Below are positions 27,251 to 36,803 of a stretch of 64,000 nt of DNA, piece by piece (the first letter of the stretch is position 1; the number at the start of each line of letters is the position of its first letter). Position numbers and translations under genes: made by a program. The stretch is taken from assembly GCF_016653615.1 (NCBI RefSeq), contig NZ_CP067393.1, forward strand, positions 310,001 to 374,000, given 5' to 3'. The notes under the pieces were generated by a model. The model saw nothing but the letters and a program-made list of their open reading frames with translations, was not told the origin of the DNA and made no database searches. The stretch comes from Entomomonas asaccharolytica (GTDB lineage Bacteria > Pseudomonadota > Gammaproteobacteria > Pseudomonadales > Pseudomonadaceae).

Positions 27251-28681
27251 ATGAAACTATTGTGTCAACGTTTGTTTATTTTTTGTATAGCGTTAATGGT
27301 GGTTTATGTTAATGCACAAAATAACAGCGCACGTGTTTCATTGAAAAAGACAGGGTTAGTTAGTATTTATTACGATGCAGTTAATAATAATGCTGATTTG
27401 GCATCTGCTAAAGCCCAGTATAAAGCAAGACAAGAAGTAGTGCCTCAAGCACGGGCAGGGTTATTACCACAAATTAATGCAAATGCTAATTATGAAAATA
27501 TAAAAACAGTATTGGATAGACCTGCTACTACAATAAAACGCAATGCCCATGTATATGCAGTAAATTTAACCCAACCTGTTTTTCGTGTAGATCGCTGGTT
27601 TCAATTACAAGCAGCCCATGCTGCTAATGAACAGGCTTATTTTGATTTTGCTGTAACACAACAACAACTGATTTTACAAACAGCACAGGTTTATTTTAAT
27701 ATTCTGCAAGCACAAGATGATTTGGCAGCTAATCAAGCAGAAGAGAATGCCTATAAACGTCAAGCAGATGAAGCTAATGCACGTTTTGATTTAGGTTTAG
27801 CTGATAAAACAGATTATTTACAAGCAAAAGCTGCTTACGATATGTCACGGGCTAAAAGGATAGTATCAGAGAAAAATGTTGAAGATGCTTTTCAAGCTTT
27901 AACAACATTAACTAATCGATATTATGAAGCTATCGAAGGTATTCGTCATAATTTACCTATCAGGCATCCTATACCTAACAATGCAACTGCTTGGGTTGAT
28001 AAAGCTGTTACACAGAATCTGAGTTTACGTGCTGGGTTTTATAGTGTTGCTGTTGCTGAAGAAACGCTAAAACAACGCAAAGCAGGACACGCCCCTACTG
28101 TGGATTTTGTTGCATCTTATCAGCGAGGGGATAATGACGCCTTTAATCTTAATAACTCAGCAGCTAGTCTTGCTCATTATGGTTCAGATGTGGAGCAAAC
28201 CAGTGTCGGAGTACAATTACAAATGCCCCTGTATTCAGGCGGAATGACTTCTTCTCAGGTGAGGGAAGCGCGTTCCAACTTGATGATGTCTGAGTATGAT
28301 CAAGAAAGTTTGCGACGTAAAGTTGTACAAAATACGCGAAATTATCATCGAGCTGTTAATACAGATATTGAACAAATTAAAGCATTACGGCAGACTATTA
28401 TTTCTAGTCAAAGTGCAGTGGAAGCTACTCAAATAGGGTTTCAATCTGGCACACGTAATATTGTGGATGTATTAGATGCACAGCGACAATTGTATGATGC
28501 TGTACGAAATTATAATAATGCACGCTATGCATATATTATTGATAGCTTGAGTTTAAAGGAAATGGTAGGTACTTTAAGTCCATTAGATTTACAGGAGCTA
28601 GAAGCTTATTTAAATCCTAACTATGAGCCGAGCAAAGATTTTTTACCACCTGAGCTATTAAGAAAGGGTAAATTAAATTAG
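27251..28681 (+). CDS. tolC: TolC-family outer-membrane channel
   Basis: 476 residues with a signal peptide (MKLLCQRLFIFCIALMVVYV..NAQ). TolC forms the trimeric outer-membrane duct used by type I secretion and tripartite efflux pumps. The duplicated structural repeat is visible: a first unit with YYDAVNNNADLASAKAQYKA and VPQARAGLLPQIN, and a second with LSLRAGFYSVAVAEETLKQR and HAPTVDFVASYQRG. Family landmarks include LNLTQPVFR-like VNLTQPVFR, VGVQLQMPLYSGG, and VDVLDAQRQLYDA. It stands alone, with its own ribosome site (AGAGG) and no pump genes beside it, as for housekeeping TolC of gammaproteobacteria. I use tolC by family resemblance. Confidence 0.92.
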   Translation: MKLLCQRLFIFCIALMVVYVNAQNNSARVSLKKTGLVSIYYDAVNNNADLASAKAQYKARQEVVPQARAGLLPQINANANYENIKTVLDRPATTIKRNAHVYAVNLTQPVFRVDRWFQLQAAHAANEQAYFDFAVTQQQLILQTAQVYFNILQAQDDLAANQAEENAYKRQADEANARFDLGLADKTDYLQAKAAYDMSRAKRIVSEKNVEDAFQALTTLTNRYYEAIEGIRHNLPIRHPIPNNATAWVDKAVTQNLSLRAGFYSVAVAEETLKQRKAGHAPTVDFVASYQRGDNDAFNLNNSAASLAHYGSDVEQTSVGVQLQMPLYSGGMTSSQVREARSNLMMSEYDQESLRRKVVQNTRNYHRAVNTDIEQIKALRQTIISSQSAVEATQIGFQSGTRNIVDVLDAQRQLYDAVRNYNNARYAYIIDSLSLKEMVGTLSPLDLQELEAYLNPNYEPSKDFLPPELLRKGKLN

Positions 28682-28724
28682 TTATCCTATTGTTGTTAAA
28701 TGAAATAATTAAGTTGAAAAGAGA

Positions 28725-29438
28725 ATGATAAGTAGTGAATTACCAACACTAGTATTAATACCTGGTTTATTATGTGATGAGCGATTATGGCAGCATCAAG
28801 TTGTTAATTTAGCAGATGTTTGTAAGCCTTGTGTGGCTGATATATCACAAGATAACTCGATTAGAGCAATGGCAAAGAGAGTTTTAGAGAAAGCGCCACA
28901 ACGTTTTATATTAACAGCCTTATCAATGGGTGGGTATGTTGCTTTTGAAATTATGCGGCAAGCACCTGAGCGTGTTATTTGTTTAGCCTTGATTGATACC
29001 ATGGCGCGTTTGGACGACGATGAAAGTATAGCGTTGCGTAAAGGGTTAATTAAACTAGCTGAAGAAGGGCGCTTTGTGGGCGTCACACCAAGATTACTAC
29101 CAAATATCATTTACAAAGATAAATTAAATACGCCTATTGCAGATGAAATTATTAATATGGCGGCACGGTTAGGTAAAGAAACTTTTATTCGCCAACAAAC
29201 AGCGATAATTACTCGTGATGATTCACTACCTACTTTATCAACCATAAATGTACCTACACTTATTATTGTAGGAGAGGAAGATAAACGTACCCCGCCTGAG
29301 GAATCACGTATTATGGCTGAAACTATTGCTAATGCAGAGTTGCATATGTTACCTAAATGTGGCCATTTACCACCATTAGAACTACCACAAGTAACTACTA
29401 CCTTGTTAAAAGAGTGGATAGTAAAGAATACGCAGTAG
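28725..29438 (+). CDS. Alpha/beta-fold hydrolase
   Basis: 237 residues of the alpha/beta-hydrolase fold. The oxyanion region is VLIPGLLCDERLW, the nucleophile elbow is ALSMGGY (G-x-S-x-G variant with alanine-leucine before Ser), the acid is the Asp in IIVGEEDKRTPPEESR, and the histidine is in LPKCGHLPPLE. The triad is complete. Size and motif order resemble MenH/BioH/RutD-type hydrolases, but the substrate cannot be inferred and there is no supporting pathway gene nearby. It starts 43 bp after tolC and converges on zapE. Confidence 0.88.
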   Translation: MISSELPTLVLIPGLLCDERLWQHQVVNLADVCKPCVADISQDNSIRAMAKRVLEKAPQRFILTALSMGGYVAFEIMRQAPERVICLALIDTMARLDDDESIALRKGLIKLAEEGRFVGVTPRLLPNIIYKDKLNTPIADEIINMAARLGKETFIRQQTAIITRDDSLPTLSTINVPTLIIVGEEDKRTPPEESRIMAETIANAELHMLPKCGHLPPLELPQVTTTLLKEWIVKNTQ

Positions 29439-29461
29439 TGACTAGGTCACTACTGATATTA

Positions 29462-30550
29462 TTAGGTTTTATGAGGTCTGGTTAAGAATTCATGAGATTG
29501 CATTTCTAATAAGCGACTTAGTGTCCTTTGAAAGGCAAATTCAGAGCGAATACCCACATAAAGATCTTTTAATGGTACTTCAGCGGATAAGATAAGTTTA
29601 ACATTACGATCGTAAAACTCATCCACTAAATAGATAAAGCGAGTGGCCATATCTTCTTTATTAGTATCTAATTGCTCAACATTAGAGATAAGCACCGCTT
29701 TGTAAGCTTTAGCAATATCTATGTAGTCATTTTGGCTTCGGGGGCCATCACAAATATCTCTAAACTCAAACCAAACAGCTGTGCTACAAGCTTTTTTAGC
29801 ATGAATTAGACGATTCTCAATGGTTAAATCAATATCTTCTTTCGCATCAGTAGGATCAAGAATTAGGTTAGCAAAAGTGTGCTCTAATTGTTTCTCCGCT
29901 TCCGCATCATTGGGGCAGTAATATAGATTAGCTTTTTCTAAAACGCGTAGTCGATAGTCTATACCACTATCAACGTTAATCACTTCAGTATTTTCTTTTA
30001 ATAGTGCGATAGCAGGTAAAAAACGTGCGCGCTGTAGACCATCTTTATAAAGACCATCTGGAACAATATTTGAAGTGGCTACCAGTGAAACACCACGCTT
30101 AAAAATCTCTTCGAATAATGTGCCTAGTATCATTGCATCTGCAATGTCTGATACAAAAAACTCATCAAAACAGATCACACGCGTTTCTTTTGCTATACGT
30201 TCTGCAATAAGGGTAAGTGGGTTTTTATGCCCTTTTAGCTGGGTTAAATCTTCGTGTACTCGTTTCATAAAACGATGAAAGTGGGTACGCATTTTTTCTG
30301 GGAAAGGTAAGGCATCATAGAAAATATCCATTAAATAGGTTTTTCCACGACCTACGCCACCCCAAAAATAAAGGCCTTTAATCGGTTTGCGTTTATGGAA
30401 GAGTTTGCTAACGAGATTGTTGCTTTTGTTGTGTGCGGCAACTAGATCATCAAAAAGTCTTTGTAAATGGTTTACAGCATTTTCTTGAGCTGGATCTTTA
30501 GCAAAGTCTGGACGTTTTAAATCAGCATGGTAACGTTCAAGAGGAGTCAT
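29462..30550 (-). CDS. zapE: Cell division protein ZapE (AFG1-type ATPase)
   Basis: 362-residue ATPase associated with the divisome, where it modulates FtsZ ring constriction. The Walker A motif GGVGRGKTYLMDIF and Walker B VICFDEFFVSDIADA are plain, followed by ATSNIVPDGLYKDGLQR, which is characteristic of AFG1/ZapE. Full length and start agree with family members. It is monocistronic, convergent with the hydrolase gene, and divergent from alaA across about 175 bp. Confidence 0.95.
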   Translation of the reverse strand: MTPLERYHADLKRPDFAKDPAQENAVNHLQRLFDDLVAAHNKSNNLVSKLFHKRKPIKGLYFWGGVGRGKTYLMDIFYDALPFPEKMRTHFHRFMKRVHEDLTQLKGHKNPLTLIAERIAKETRVICFDEFFVSDIADAMILGTLFEEIFKRGVSLVATSNIVPDGLYKDGLQRARFLPAIALLKENTEVINVDSGIDYRLRVLEKANLYYCPNDAEAEKQLEHTFANLILDPTDAKEDIDLTIENRLIHAKKACSTAVWFEFRDICDGPRSQNDYIDIAKAYKAVLISNVEQLDTNKEDMATRFIYLVDEFYDRNVKLILSAEVPLKDLYVGIRSEFAFQRTLSRLLEMQSHEFLTRPHKT

Positions 30551-30725
30551 AACTTCTTATACTAATTAAATTTATTAAAAAGGGAATGGTAAATTATACG
30601 CTATAAACAAGGAAAAAAGTAAAGAATACTTTTCTATTAGGTTATCTAGTCGTATGATATAAAGGTTTTCTACTATGAAAGGTAGAGTTAATTCTAATAT
30701 TAAATGTAATCTAAGGGATAATCCC

Positions 30726-31937
30726 ATGAGCTTTGAAAAATCCAACAAACTGGCAAATGTCTGTTATGACATCCGTGGACCAGTTTTAGATCACGCTAAA
30801 CGCCTAGAAGAAGAAGGTCAACGTATCTTAAAATTAAATATTGGCAATCCTGCCCCTTTTGGCTTTGAAGCACCTGCCGAAATGCTACAAGATATGATTA
30901 AAAATCTTCCATCGGCGCAAGGTTATTGTGATTCTAAAGGATTATTCAGCGCCCGTAAGGCAGTCATGCAATATTATCAACAAAATCTAGTAGAAGGTGT
31001 GAGTGTTGATGATATCTATATCGGTAATGGTGTTTCTGAACTTATTGTGATGTCTATGCAGGCATTATTAAACAATGGTGATGAAGTATTAATTCCTGCT
31101 CCTGACTACCCATTGTGGACAGCTGCTACTACATTGTCAGGTGGCAGGGCTGTACATTATTTATGTGATGAACAAGCAAATTGGTTCCCAGATGTTAATG
31201 ATATTAAATCAAAAATCACTGAAAACACGAAAGCGATCTTATTAATTAACCCTAATAATCCAACAGGTGCTGTTTATTCTAAAGAGTTACTATTAGATAT
31301 TATTGAGGTTGCGCGCCAACATAATTTAATTATTTTCTCTGATGAAATTTACGATAAGATTCTTTACGATGATGCTAAGCATACTATTATTGCTTCCTTA
31401 GCTTCTGATGTGGTTTTTGTTACCTTTGGTGGTTTGTCAAAAGTTTATCGAAGTGCTGGCTTTAGATCTGGCTGGTTGGTGATTTCAGGTGCTAAACATT
31501 TAGCCAAAGGTTATATTGAAGGCATTGATATGCTATCAAATATGCGTTTGTGTGCTAATGTGCCAGCACAAGGAGCGATTCAAACAGCTTTAGGTGGTTA
31601 TCAGACGATTCAGGATCTAGTAAAACCTGGTGGACGACTATACGAGCAACGTAATAAAACATGGGAAATGCTAAATGCTATTCCAGGGGTTAGCTGTGTT
31701 AAACCTATGGGGGCGCTTTATGCCTTCCCAAAATTAGATCCTAAAGTTTATCCTATTCGTAATGATGAAAAATTTGTATTAGATTTATTATTACAAGAGA
31801 AAATTTTAGTTGTGCAGGGTACGGCATTTAATTGGATACATCCTGACCATTTTAGAATTGTCACTTTGCCGAGAGTAGATGATTTAGAATATGCTATTAA
31901 ACGTATTGAAGTTTTCTTAAAGGGCTATAAACAGTAG
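30726..31937 (+). CDS. alaA: Alanine (glutamate-pyruvate) aminotransferase
   Basis: PLP-dependent class I aminotransferase. Start ATG 30726 sits behind AAGGGA (30712-30717); the in-frame ATG at 30675 has no ribosome site. The 403 residues open with KLANVCYDIRGPVLDHAKR and LKLNIGNPAPFGF, as in E. coli AlaA/YfbQ. PNNPTGAVYS and the Schiff-base lysine in TFGGLSKVYRSAGFRSGW follow, with the phosphate-binding arginine just after. AlaA makes alanine from pyruvate and glutamate. The match in length and N-terminal sequence to the Pseudomonas AlaA type is good. Confidence 0.94.
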   Translation: MSFEKSNKLANVCYDIRGPVLDHAKRLEEEGQRILKLNIGNPAPFGFEAPAEMLQDMIKNLPSAQGYCDSKGLFSARKAVMQYYQQNLVEGVSVDDIYIGNGVSELIVMSMQALLNNGDEVLIPAPDYPLWTAATTLSGGRAVHYLCDEQANWFPDVNDIKSKITENTKAILLINPNNPTGAVYSKELLLDIIEVARQHNLIIFSDEIYDKILYDDAKHTIIASLASDVVFVTFGGLSKVYRSAGFRSGWLVISGAKHLAKGYIEGIDMLSNMRLCANVPAQGAIQTALGGYQTIQDLVKPGGRLYEQRNKTWEMLNAIPGVSCVKPMGALYAFPKLDPKVYPIRNDEKFVLDLLLQEKILVVQGTAFNWIHPDHFRIVTLPRVDDLEYAIKRIEVFLKGYKQ

Positions 31938-31949
31938 CCTGTGTATTAT

Positions 31950-31975
31950 AAAGCGACCAAAGTGTCGCTTTATTA
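31950..31975 (+). terminator. Terminator of alaA
   Basis: 8-bp stem AAAGCGAC (31950-31957) / GTCGCTTT (31964-31971), followed by ATTATTTAT. It lies 12 bp past the alaA stop and about 20 bp before the first zincin-like gene. Confidence 0.75.
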
Positions 31976-31993
31976 TTTATATAAGGGAATATT

Positions 31994-33193
31994 ATGAAAA
32001 AAAAAATATTATTAATACTATTAATGGTATTTTGCTTACCTACTGTCGCTTCAACAGAAGGTTATCCTGTTGTTTACCGTATTAGTAATTACTATGATAC
32101 TTCTTTAAAAGTAAAAGTTGATGTAGTAACTAAGCATTTAGGAACTTTTATATTAACAAACTCTAAGACATCACTTTCAAAAGTACCTCAGCCAAGAAAG
32201 CAAGTCTATTGCGCTGATGATAATAGACTAGTGGAATATAATAGAACACAACGTTGTAGTTCAATATATTGGTATATAGAGCTTAAGCGTCAGCCAATGG
32301 ATGGAATTAATGGAGCAGGGCAAGATGATTATTATTTAAATAATGGTCAATGGTTAATTACCGAAGCTTATAACTTTCCACGTTTTCATAATATTTCCAA
32401 AGCATTAGTATGTGTTAATGATAAAACTTGTCAGCCCATACCTGTTGATGGGTTACCTTTATTTTTTATTTGGGGTAAGCAACCTACCACCATAAAATTA
32501 CCTTCTCTAACGGTCAATATTTTTACAGATAGACAAGGGGATACTTTATTAGATAAACAAAAGCTAGTGAAGTGGTTGGAACCGAGGTATGAATATATTG
32601 CTCAAGTATTCAATACTGATAAAGGCTATCCTATTAATATTGTTTGGTTAGCCCGTGATACTAATGCCAAAGTTTCTGGTGGCTTGGCAGGCTATCATTC
32701 TTTTTTAGCAAATTATTATGTTGAAAATAACCAGCTTGTAAAAAATACGGAAACTATACTATTACATACTTCTTTACATGAGTATGTACACGTGGCCTCT
32801 CCCTATCGATATGCAACTTGGATTGAGGAAAGTCTAGCAGAATACTATGCGAATAAGGCAGTAACGCTACCAGAGTTTAATATAAATTCGTTAGCACGTT
32901 GGCAAAAAGTTGCTGTAGCACATCCCTCTTTTGCTACAGGCTTATATGAAGCAAATCAAAAATTATTAAATGGCGCTGTAAGTTATTATAGTGTTTTGTA
33001 TATAAAGGGATCTGCATTCTGGAATGAAATAGATCAGCAGTTATTAAAACAGAATGCTTCGTTAGATCAATTTATTCCTTACTTAGCTGGAACAAATAAT
33101 AATATTGAATTACCTAAGGTATTTATTGAAAAAGTAGAACCTATCATAGGTAAAGATAGGCTTGACCAATTAATAAAACAATATCTACGTTAG
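31994..33193 (+). CDS. Exported zincin-like protein, copy 1 (unrecognised family)
   Basis: 399 residues with a signal peptide (MKKKILLILLMVFCLPTVAS). I do not recognise the family. The N-terminal domain (about 25-170) contains four cysteines in two pairs (QVYCADDN...QRCSS, and LVCVNDKTCQPIP), probably disulfides, and the phrase DDYYLNNGQW. The C-terminal domain has the zinc-metalloprotease motif HEYVH (262-266) in LLHTSLHEYVHVASP and, 13 residues after it, Glu279 in TWIEESLAEYYANKA, which would supply a third ligand as in gluzincins. A second gene of the same design follows after 16 bp. Start AAGGGA precedes the ATG. It is most likely a secreted or periplasmic peptidase, or a catalytically derived binding protein. 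Confidence 0.78.
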   Translation: MKKKILLILLMVFCLPTVASTEGYPVVYRISNYYDTSLKVKVDVVTKHLGTFILTNSKTSLSKVPQPRKQVYCADDNRLVEYNRTQRCSSIYWYIELKRQPMDGINGAGQDDYYLNNGQWLITEAYNFPRFHNISKALVCVNDKTCQPIPVDGLPLFFIWGKQPTTIKLPSLTVNIFTDRQGDTLLDKQKLVKWLEPRYEYIAQVFNTDKGYPINIVWLARDTNAKVSGGLAGYHSFLANYYVENNQLVKNTETILLHTSLHEYVHVASPYRYATWIEESLAEYYANKAVTLPEFNINSLARWQKVAVAHPSFATGLYEANQKLLNGAVSYYSVLYIKGSAFWNEIDQQLLKQNASLDQFIPYLAGTNNNIELPKVFIEKVEPIIGKDRLDQLIKQYLR

Positions 33194-33209
33194 TTTAGAT
33201 TAAATTTTT

Positions 33210-34427
33210 ATGAGAAATAGGATTTTTTTAATAATATTAGGTTTGGTTATTTGTTGCATTGCAAAGGCAGAAGACAATCAAATTATTTATCAATTAAAAA
33301 AAGAATTTTATCCTTCTTTAAGGGTTAGAGTTGAAGTCAATACCAAGCCATTAAATAGTTTTGTATTAGAGCAATCGAGGTATTATCATGGAGATAAACG
33401 TCCTGTAAAACAGGTATATTGTGCCGATGATAATTCTAAAATTAGCTATGGTCAGCCCGCTCATTGTGATTTAATTTATTGGTATATTGATGTTAAAAGA
33501 CAATCTCTTACAGGAATTGGTGCAAGATCTTTAGAAGATTATTATTTAAATAATGGGCAATGGACTCTTGCTGAGAGTAAAAATTTTCCAAGAATTTTGG
33601 GTCAGTCAAAAGAGTTAGTCTGTGTTGATGAACATGGTTGTAAACCATTGCCTACAAGAGAACAACCATTTTTATTTTGGGTGTGGGGGAAAGCACCTAC
33701 TCATGTCACTGTAGCCAATAAACAGTTTGAAGTATTTTCTGATAAAAGTGCTGAACCTATCAATAAACGCATGTTAATGGTTAAAGTTGAACCTAATCTA
33801 CGATATTTAAATCAAGTTTTTACTTCTCAATTAGGTGATTATATTAAGAAGCCTATCTCTCTAGTGATGTTAGAGCGAAATGATAGAGTCATGGAAGATG
33901 CAGGTGGTGTTGCTCAAGATCATGTGGCATTGGTTAATTACTATACGTATGGTTATCAACTTGCCGAAGATTGGGAGGTTCGTTTTCATAAAACCATGTT
34001 ACATGAGTATGTGCATTTACTAGTGCCCTGTGAGACATTTGCAAGGTGGACATGTGAGAGTCTAGCAGATTATTATGCTTATAAAGCTTTAACGGTTGGT
34101 AGATTAAATACAACTGCTATTCATCGTTGGTATAGGCAGAGTATGAGCAGGCCTAATAAATTGGGTATGTATCAAATAGATAAAAGATTTTGGCAAACGG
34201 GCAGTTGGAGTTACTATAGTCTGTTTTATGTAAAGGGAGCAGCTTTTTGGAATGAGTTAGACAGCTTGTTGCATAAGAAATATCGTAATTTAGATAGTTA
34301 TTTGCAGTTATTGGTAATGGAGCCAAATCACTATCAAACAGATTTACCTCAGCCATTTGTAAATAAAATGATAGAAATCATTGGTGAGCAAGACTATAAA
34401 AAACTATCAGCAAAATATTTAGAGTAA
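33210..34427 (+). CDS. Exported zincin-like protein, copy 2
   Basis: 405 residues, clearly paralogous to the preceding gene. It shares the signal peptide region (MRNRIFLIILGLVICCIAKA), the cysteine pairs (QVYCADDN...AHCDLIYWYI, and LVCVDEHGCKPLP), DYYLNNGQWTL, the metal motif HEYVH (265-269), and WTCESLADYYAYKA with Glu283. It differs at many other positions, including an extra cysteine pair beside the active site (VPCETFARWTC). All the candidate metal ligands are kept in both copies, arguing that the duplication is functional. The intergenic gap is 16 bp, so they form one unit. A terminator hairpin follows. The substrate and any inhibitor are unknown. Confidence 0.78.
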   Translation: MRNRIFLIILGLVICCIAKAEDNQIIYQLKKEFYPSLRVRVEVNTKPLNSFVLEQSRYYHGDKRPVKQVYCADDNSKISYGQPAHCDLIYWYIDVKRQSLTGIGARSLEDYYLNNGQWTLAESKNFPRILGQSKELVCVDEHGCKPLPTREQPFLFWVWGKAPTHVTVANKQFEVFSDKSAEPINKRMLMVKVEPNLRYLNQVFTSQLGDYIKKPISLVMLERNDRVMEDAGGVAQDHVALVNYYTYGYQLAEDWEVRFHKTMLHEYVHLLVPCETFARWTCESLADYYAYKALTVGRLNTTAIHRWYRQSMSRPNKLGMYQIDKRFWQTGSWSYYSLFYVKGAAFWNELDSLLHKKYRNLDSYLQLLVMEPNHYQTDLPQPFVNKMIEIIGEQDYKKLSAKYLE

Positions 34428-34429
34428 TA

Positions 34430-34460
34430 ATTAAAAAGGGGCTATAAAGCCCCTTAAATA
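34430..34460. terminator. Terminator shared by the zincin pair and gltX
   Basis: 7-bp stem AAGGGGC (34436-34442) / GCCCCTT (34449-34455) with a TATAAA loop, between convergent genes. On the minus strand a run of T follows (CCCCTTTTTAAT), so it should stop gltX transcripts efficiently; on the plus strand the tail is weaker. Confidence 0.8.
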
Positions 34461-34464
34461 AAAC

Positions 34465-35949
34465 TTAACCTGCGATAGCGGGTAATAGTTTTTCCCATGC
34501 TTTAATCTCTTTCTTTGAAGCTCCGCCTAAAGCTTCTAGTGCTTGACGAAAACGATAGCGAGATAAGTCAGGGCCTAAAATTTCCATTGCATCCAGTACA
34601 GGTAGCGAACTGGTTTTACCAGTGATAGCCACAAATACCATTGGCATAATATCCCTGAATTTAACTTCAAAGAAATCAGCAATGCCTTGTACACAGAGAC
34701 TAATTCGATCTTTTTCCCAATGTCTTAACGCTTCTAATTTCCATAACAGTAATTGCATGGCTTGGCGTACTTGTTCAGGAGAAAGCTTTTTATTTTCAAA
34801 CAGGTTAGTATCTATAGTGACTCCACCCATAAATAAAAAGTCAGCTAAAGGAACGATTTCGCTAAATGTTTCCACTCTATCTTGTAGTAGCGGGATGATT
34901 TTAGTGAAATAGGCTTTATTAAATCCCCACGTTTGGACTTTATTAGCAAACTCTTCTACAGATAAGTCGCGAATCCATTGACCATTTAGCCAAGAAAGTT
35001 TTTCAATATCAAAAATAGGGCCACCTAAAGAAACACGCTTGATATCAAAATTTTCAATCATTTCACTTAGGGTGAATTTTTCACGTTCATCAGGCATAGA
35101 CCAGCCCATGCGACCTAAATAATTAAGCATGGCTTCTGGTAGAAAACCCATACGCTCATAGAAATTAATAGAGGTAGGATTTTTACGTTTTGATAATTTA
35201 CTTTTATCAGGATTACGTAATAATGGCATATAGCAAAGTTCAGGTTGCTCCCAGCCAAAATACTCATAAAGCTTAATTAGCTTTGGGGCAGAGGGTAACC
35301 ACTCTTCACCACGTAGCACATGAGTAATACCCATTAAGTGATCGTCAACTACATTGGCTAAGAAATAAGTAGGCAAACCATCTGTTTTCATTAGCACTTG
35401 CATATCCATACGATCCCATGGAATTTCTACTTCACCACGGAGCATATCGTTAACTACACATATTCCATCACTTGGCACTTTCATTCGGATAACATTTGGC
35501 TCATTAGCAGCTAATCTGCTATTTACCTCATCAGGGCTTAAGTGCATACAGTGGCCATCATAGCGTGGCGTCTCTTTATTAGCCATTTGCTCATTACGTA
35601 CTTGCTCTAAACGTTCAGCAGTGCAAAAACAATGAAATGCATGGCCTTTTGCTACAAGTTCATTGGCATATTTTTTATAAATATCACCACGCTCACTTTG
35701 TCTATATGGGCCATGTGGACCTCCAACATCAGGGCCTTCATTCCATTCAATACCTAACCAACGTAATGCATCAAATATTTGCTGTTCAGATTCACGGGTT
35801 GAGCGTACTTGATCAGTATCCTCAATACGTAAAATAAATTCCCCGCCATGTTGACGAGCAAAACAAAGATTAAAAAGAGCAATATAAGCGGTGCCCACAT
35901 GAGGATCACCTGTTGGAGATGGTGCAATACGTGTACGAACAGTAGTCAT
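34465..35949 (-). CDS. gltX: Glutamyl-tRNA synthetase
   Basis: 494-residue class I aminoacyl-tRNA synthetase that charges tRNA-Glu. The HIGH-type motif appears as [18 protein letters not shown] and the KMSKS-type loop as KLSKRKNP. Other conserved parts are [38 protein letters not shown] and RGEEWLPS. The anticodon-binding helical region completes the C terminus. [13 protein letters not shown] segment lies where many enzymes have a zinc knuckle, though not all expected ligands are present. The gene is monocistronic, ending at a bidirectional hairpin. Confidence 0.97.
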   Translation of the reverse strand: MTTVRTRIAPSPTGDPHVGTAYIALFNLCFARQHGGEFILRIEDTDQVRSTRESEQQIFDALRWLGIEWNEGPDVGGPHGPYRQSERGDIYKKYANELVAKGHAFHCFCTAERLEQVRNEQMANKETPRYDGHCMHLSPDEVNSRLAANEPNVIRMKVPSDGICVVNDMLRGEVEIPWDRMDMQVLMKTDGLPTYFLANVVDDHLMGITHVLRGEEWLPSAPKLIKLYEYFGWEQPELCYMPLLRNPDKSKLSKRKNPTSINFYERMGFLPEAMLNYLGRMGWSMPDEREKFTLSEMIENFDIKRVSLGGPIFDIEKLSWLNGQWIRDLSVEEFANKVQTWGFNKAYFTKIIPLLQDRVETFSEIVPLADFLFMGGVTIDTNLFENKKLSPEQVRQAMQLLLWKLEALRHWEKDRISLCVQGIADFFEVKFRDIMPMVFVAITGKTSSLPVLDAMEILGPDLSRYRFRQALEALGGASKKEIKAWEKLLPAIAG

Positions 35950-36077
35950 AGGACTCTCAAATAAGAAAAAATAATGTTAATAAGTTTATTAATGTAAAAT
36001 TAGCGTAAATAAGGATTATTATCCAATTAAAATATTTTACTATAACCATTACAACAAAAATACCGTAAGGACTAAAG

Positions 36078-36752
36078 ATGAGTATTAAAAATTGGCCTGC
36101 AACGGAAAGACCAAGAGAAAAATTATTATCTCAAGGAGCTGCCTCTTTAACAGATGCAGAATTATTAGCAATATTTTTAAGAACGGGTGTAGCTGGTAAA
36201 AGCGCTGTAGATTTAGCAAGACAATTGCTTTCAGAGTTCGGTAGTCTACGTGCACTATTAGAGGCAGATTTAAAAACTTTTAGCTCACATCTTGGGTTAG
36301 GTGTAGCAAAATATACTCAATTACAAGCTATTATTGAGATGGGCAAACGCCATTTAGCAGAAAAGCTACAAAAAGGAACGGTAATGGATAATCCACAAGT
36401 AGTGCGGGATTTTCTATGTACACAGCTACGCGGAGAACCTCATGAAGTGTTTGGCTGTTTGTTTCTAGACAGTAAGTATCGTGTTATAGCTTATGAAAAT
36501 CAATTTTATGGCAGTATTAATGAATCCACTGTTTACCCTAGACAGATAATTAAACGAGGTCTTCATTTTAATGCGGCAGCTATAATTTTTACTCATAATC
36601 ATCCATCAGGTATTGCTGAACCAAGTAATAATGACAAAGTTTTAACTAAAGAGTTAATAAAAGCTTTGTCTTATGTTGATATTAAAGTATTAGATCACTT
36701 AATTATTGGTGAAGGAGAACCCTTTTCGATGGCCGAGTGGGGGATGATTTAA
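36078..36752 (+). CDS. radC: RadC-family JAB-domain protein
   Basis: 224 residues. An N-terminal helix-hairpin-helix region (about 15-75, [18 protein letters not shown]) precedes the JAB/MPN domain with the metal motif [15 protein letters not shown] (H-x-H...S-x7-x2-D). The family length and both parts are complete. It was named for a presumed DNA repair role that later work did not support, and the biochemical function is unsettled. It is a single gene behind TAAGGACTAAAG at 36064-36075. In Pseudomonas radC lies beside coaBC; here it stands elsewhere, between gltX and trkA. Confidence 0.95.
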   Translation: MSIKNWPATERPREKLLSQGAASLTDAELLAIFLRTGVAGKSAVDLARQLLSEFGSLRALLEADLKTFSSHLGLGVAKYTQLQAIIEMGKRHLAEKLQKGTVMDNPQVVRDFLCTQLRGEPHEVFGCLFLDSKYRVIAYENQFYGSINESTVYPRQIIKRGLHFNAAAIIFTHNHPSGIAEPSNNDKVLTKELIKALSYVDIKVLDHLIIGEGEPFSMAEWGMI

Positions 36753-36780
36753 ATAGGTTAACTTAAATAAAATAAAATAA

Positions 36781-36803
36781 AAAAGCCCAAATAATGGGCT
36801 TTT
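36781..36803. terminator. Bidirectional terminator between radC and trkA
   Basis: 9-bp perfect stem AAAAGCCCA (36781-36789) / TGGGCTTTT (36795-36803) with an AATAA loop, between convergent genes. A- and T-runs on both sides allow it to work in both directions. It slightly overlaps the trkA stop codon region. Confidence 0.9.

Noticed and set aside
36781-36803. AAAAGCCCA repeat as a possible attachment site
   Set aside because: It is a bidirectional terminator between convergent genes, with no integrase or direct repeat nearby.
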